Source: Gonium pectorale
Taxonomy: Eukaryota; Chlorophyta; Chlorophyceae; Chlamydomonadales; Volvocaceae
DNA length: 11,739 bases
Reading direction: 5' to 3'
Assembly (NCBI GenBank): GCA_001584585.1
Contig: LSYV01000043.1
Coordinates: forward strand, 840,982-852,720
This document shows, in pieces, positions 9,236 through 11,739 of this stretch. The notes beneath the pieces were generated by a model. That model searched no databases and was not told where the DNA came from. It saw only the letters and a list, made by a program, of their open reading frames with translations. Position numbers and translations under genes: made by a program. The first letter of the stretch is position 1; every line of letters starts with the position of its first letter.

Positions 9236-9454
9236 CTTTCTGTCCCTCTCTTCTTTCGACAAGTGCTTTCCTATGAACGGCGTGATCAACGTGCAACGTG
9301 CTGCAAGCTAGGCAGTTCGGTGCTCTGCCACGGCGGACTTGGACGAGACGCTCCAACCCCAAACCATCTGCCACGGCCACTCGGCCCACTCGCAGCAGCA
9401 GCAGCCTGATCATTCACATACCTAGACGACCTTAACATCCATACACCGATCAGG
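9236..9454. promoter_or_regulatory. Shared upstream region between SRP19 and the peroxiredoxin gene
   Basis: The start codons of two divergent genes are separated by only 219 bases, which must hold both 5' UTRs and both core promoters. I see no clear TATA box in either direction. A CAG run lies near 9391-9403 and a TGATCA palindrome just after it. The arrangement suggests a bidirectional promoter, but that is inferred from spacing alone. Confidence 0.6.
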
Positions 9455-11739
9455 ATGCTCGCTGCCCAGAGAGTTTGCCCCCAGCGCCCGACGCACATTG
9501 CGCGCGTCGAGGTGCTACGCGCTGCCCCGCGCCGCGCTGCCCTGACCTGCCGTGCCGCCCTCAAGGTCGGCGACAGCCTGCCAGACTTCACGCTGGAGAC
9601 GGACACGGGCGCCATGCTCAGCTCCAAGGTGCGCATCGTCCCTCCCGCTGCCCACACTGGACACCAACCCGTCAGGGATCCCAGTTCACTGCCATCGACG
9701 GGGAAGTTTGCGGGCCTCCATCCGAATCCGGGGCTCATCGTGTCAGGACCCGGGGGGGCCCCAGGGGCTCCGGGTAATGGCGGTACCGCGGGGCGCGTGT
9801 GCGCACATGCAGCCCACTGCCTGCACTCCCCACCCGGCTCATCACCGCCACGGGGCCTCCTCCGCGGCATTGCAGAGCCTCCCTCTGTGGCCCCTGCGCG
9901 ACTGCCACGGCACCGCGGGCCGGCAGCCTCCAAACTGCCCTGCCCTGTCCTGTCGGCATATTTCCCACCGTGAGGGCCCCCCTGCCCCTGACGCGGCCCT
10001 CATCTGAATCCCTCCCCCCCCTCTCCAAAAGTAACATCGCTCTTTTACCCCCTTGTCCGTCGCCCTGCACCACCTTCTCCCTTTGCCGCTCAGCCTTCGA
10101 CAGATCGGGACGATGTGCGCCTCCAGCTTCTCTATCGCGAGCGCCATACCATCCCCTCTCCCCCCGCCCCCGTATCCCGTCCCCCGCGTGCAGGAGATGG
10201 TCCGCGGCCACGGCGCTGTGCTGTTCGTGTACCCTCAGGTGGGCGCGGCCGACCCGCGGCCACGTACGTGGCCGAGGCCGGGCGTGCGGGGGCTGCAGTT
10301 CGTGTTGGCAGCTAGAAGCGTGAGGCCAAGCTTGCGGGGCGGTCTGGTCAAGGCGGGGAGGCGAGAGGAGAGGTGACGTGTGCGTGTGTGTTATGTGTGC
10401 GATACGGAGTGCTGAAAGACAGGTGGTGTGTGCGCGTGTGTGTGTGCGTGTCGAGGAGGTGTGGGCGCCAGTGCCCGCTGCACGGCGTCGCGGGTGTGTC
10501 CGCCGTCCGCCGCCCCCCAGTAGGCCCTGGTCCCAGCGTGAGGGGTCGGACGGGGAGGGCAGGGGCGGAGGAGGGGGAGTGACAGGAGGAATGGAGGAAG
10601 GGGTGTGGGAGTCCGAGTGTCGGGCCCGAGCTGGGGCGAGTGGGTGCAATAGCCCCCGCCCCGCCCCGCCGCCCTCACCTGCACACCCGTACCCCCGCGG
10701 GCTGCCCGCCGATCTCCAGCAGCGGCACCAGCGGCGCATGTCCACAACGCTCTCGTCCCAGCCCTACCCCCTCTCACCCCCCTCTCGCCCCCTCTCACCC
10801 CCTTAACCCCTACGCGACCCGTTTCCCTTTCTTTAGTACCCCCCTGCCCCCCCTCCGGTGTCAGTCACACACTTTCCCCTGCAACTCCCACCCCCTCCCA
10901 CCCCAGGCCTGCACCAGCGGCTGCACGCTGCAGGCCAGCGCCTTCCGCGACAACATCCGGGCCTTCGCGGACCGGGGGTACGCAGTGTATGGCATGTCGG
11001 CCGACCCGCCGGCGGCGCAGGTTGGTGCGGGGGGGTGCGAGGGGGGCAGGTTGAGGGCTACTGGGTGTGGGATGGTACCGTACCCGATTTTGGGCGGGTC
11101 AGGGCAGGTGTGGGGGGCGGGGCAGCGCAGCGCGCGGTGCCGCGCCCCCTCCCCTCCCGCCATGCCCAGCACTGGCCTCAACGGAATCGGCAGGGCTCCT
11201 CCCTTGTCCGCCCTTGTCCGCCCTTGTCCACCCCTCACCGTGCTTGTCCCTTCCCTCCCGCCTCCCACTTCACCCCCCCCCACTCCCGCCATGCTATGCG
11301 CCTCCAGCCTTCACATCAAGAACGCCTTCCAATCCTCTGACCCCCATCCGCCAGGCCGGCTGGAAGGCGGAGCACGGCTTCCCCTTCCCGCTGCTGTCGG
11401 ACGGTTCCAAGACCGCGCTGGCGGCCCTGGGCGCCCTGGGCCCCGACGGCGGCATCAAGCGGAGCCATTACGTGGTGGCCAAGGGCGGGCAGCTGGAGGA
11501 CGTCAAGGTGGGCAGCGGCAGCAGCAGTGTTGTCCAGGGAGGCCGCCTGTTTCTCACATACCACACTCTTGCCGCCCACACGCCCTTCCCCAGTGCCCCG
11601 CCTACTCTCAATCCCTGCGCCTCCCGCCGCCTGACTCCACCCCACTGCCCCCCCCCCGCCTACCTTCTCCCCCAAAACCCCTGTGTAGATCGGCATCAGC
11701 AGCAAGGACTCGGTGCCGGTGGCCCTGGCCTTCGTGGCC
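9455..11739 (+). CDS. PRXQ: Plastid peroxiredoxin Q / BCP-Dot5-type thiol peroxidase, 3' end beyond window
   Basis: Visible exons are 9455-9628, 10194-10238, 10907-11020, 11355-11507 and 11689-11739. All introns are phase 0, with 179 residues seen. Residues 1 to about 36 are Arg/Ala-rich without acidic residues apart from one Glu, and end in LTCRA before ALKVGDSLPDF, a typical algal plastid transit peptide. The mature part follows the thioredoxin-fold peroxiredoxin order: DSLPDFTLETDTGAMLSSK, GAVLFVYPQ, the peroxidatic loop CTSGCT with Cys79 in the PxxxTxxC pattern, QASAFRDN, YGMSADPP, FPFPLLSDGSKTALAALG, and KRSHYVV with the conserved Arg147. The KRSHYVV...IGISSKDSV end resembles the fungal Dot5 branch of the PrxQ/BCP group. 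Such enzymes reduce H2O2 and alkyl hydroperoxides using thioredoxin. The usual resolving Cys five residues after Cys79 is Ser84, while an extra Cys75 lies four residues before it. The gene symbol is the family name; orthology to a particular algal PRXQ is not proven. Confidence 0.94.
10378..10452 (+). repeat. GT-rich microsatellite in peroxiredoxin intron 2
   Basis: Two imperfect (GT)n/(GTGTGC)n blocks, near 10378-10401 and 10423-10452, lie in the 668-base intron between the FVYPQ exon and the peroxidatic-cysteine exon. No function is evident. They contain many GT dinucleotides that could act as cryptic donors. Confidence 0.7.
11201..11230 (+). repeat. Three tandem copies of a 10-base unit in peroxiredoxin intron 3
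   Basis: CCCTTGTCCG is repeated at 11201 and 11211, with a one-base variant (CCCTTGTCCA) at 11221, inside the 334-base intron. It is a minor slippage-type repeat in C/T-rich sequence. Confidence 0.85.

Noticed and set aside
9735..10745. 336-codon minus-strand open frame
   Set aside because: It runs through two introns and one exon of the peroxiredoxin gene on the opposite strand. It is Pro/His/Thr low-complexity and has no domain.

Overview
The window looks like nuclear DNA of a chlorophycean (volvocine or Chlamydomonas-like) green alga. It is GC-rich, with short exons separated by C/T-rich introns that use GTGNGN donors and CAG acceptors. One gene carries an Arg/Ala-rich plastid transit peptide. 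The eukaryote-only genes SRP19 and a GT34 glycosyltransferase rule out a bacterial origin. Exon models were built by eye from family motifs plus splice sites whose phases agree. No transcript or database was available.

Layout: 1-255 is a degenerate ~20-bp minisatellite. 256-1993 holds no recognisable gene and is the downstream flank of the first gene. 1994-5967 (minus strand) is an eight-exon gene for a type II membrane glycosyltransferase of the GT34 (GMA12/MNN10) family. Its introns carry duplicated copies of the gene's own exon-intron boundaries and a GGGCA tract. 5968-8261 has no convincing gene but contains a near-perfect 38-bp inverted repeat (6749-6850). 8262-9235 (minus strand) is a complete five-exon SRP19 gene. 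9455-11739 (plus strand) is the 5' part of a plastid peroxiredoxin Q/Dot5-type gene; five exons are visible and the window ends inside the fifth.

SRP19 and the peroxiredoxin gene are divergent, with 219 bp between their start codons, so they probably share a promoter region. The three products are not an obvious pathway: secretory glycosylation (Golgi), protein targeting to the ER (SRP), and plastid peroxide detoxification. I found no evidence of a mobile system, CRISPR, phage or defence island. The points worth a second look are the altered cysteine pattern of the peroxiredoxin, the duplicated splice-donor segments, the intronic G-quadruplex candidate and the long hairpin.
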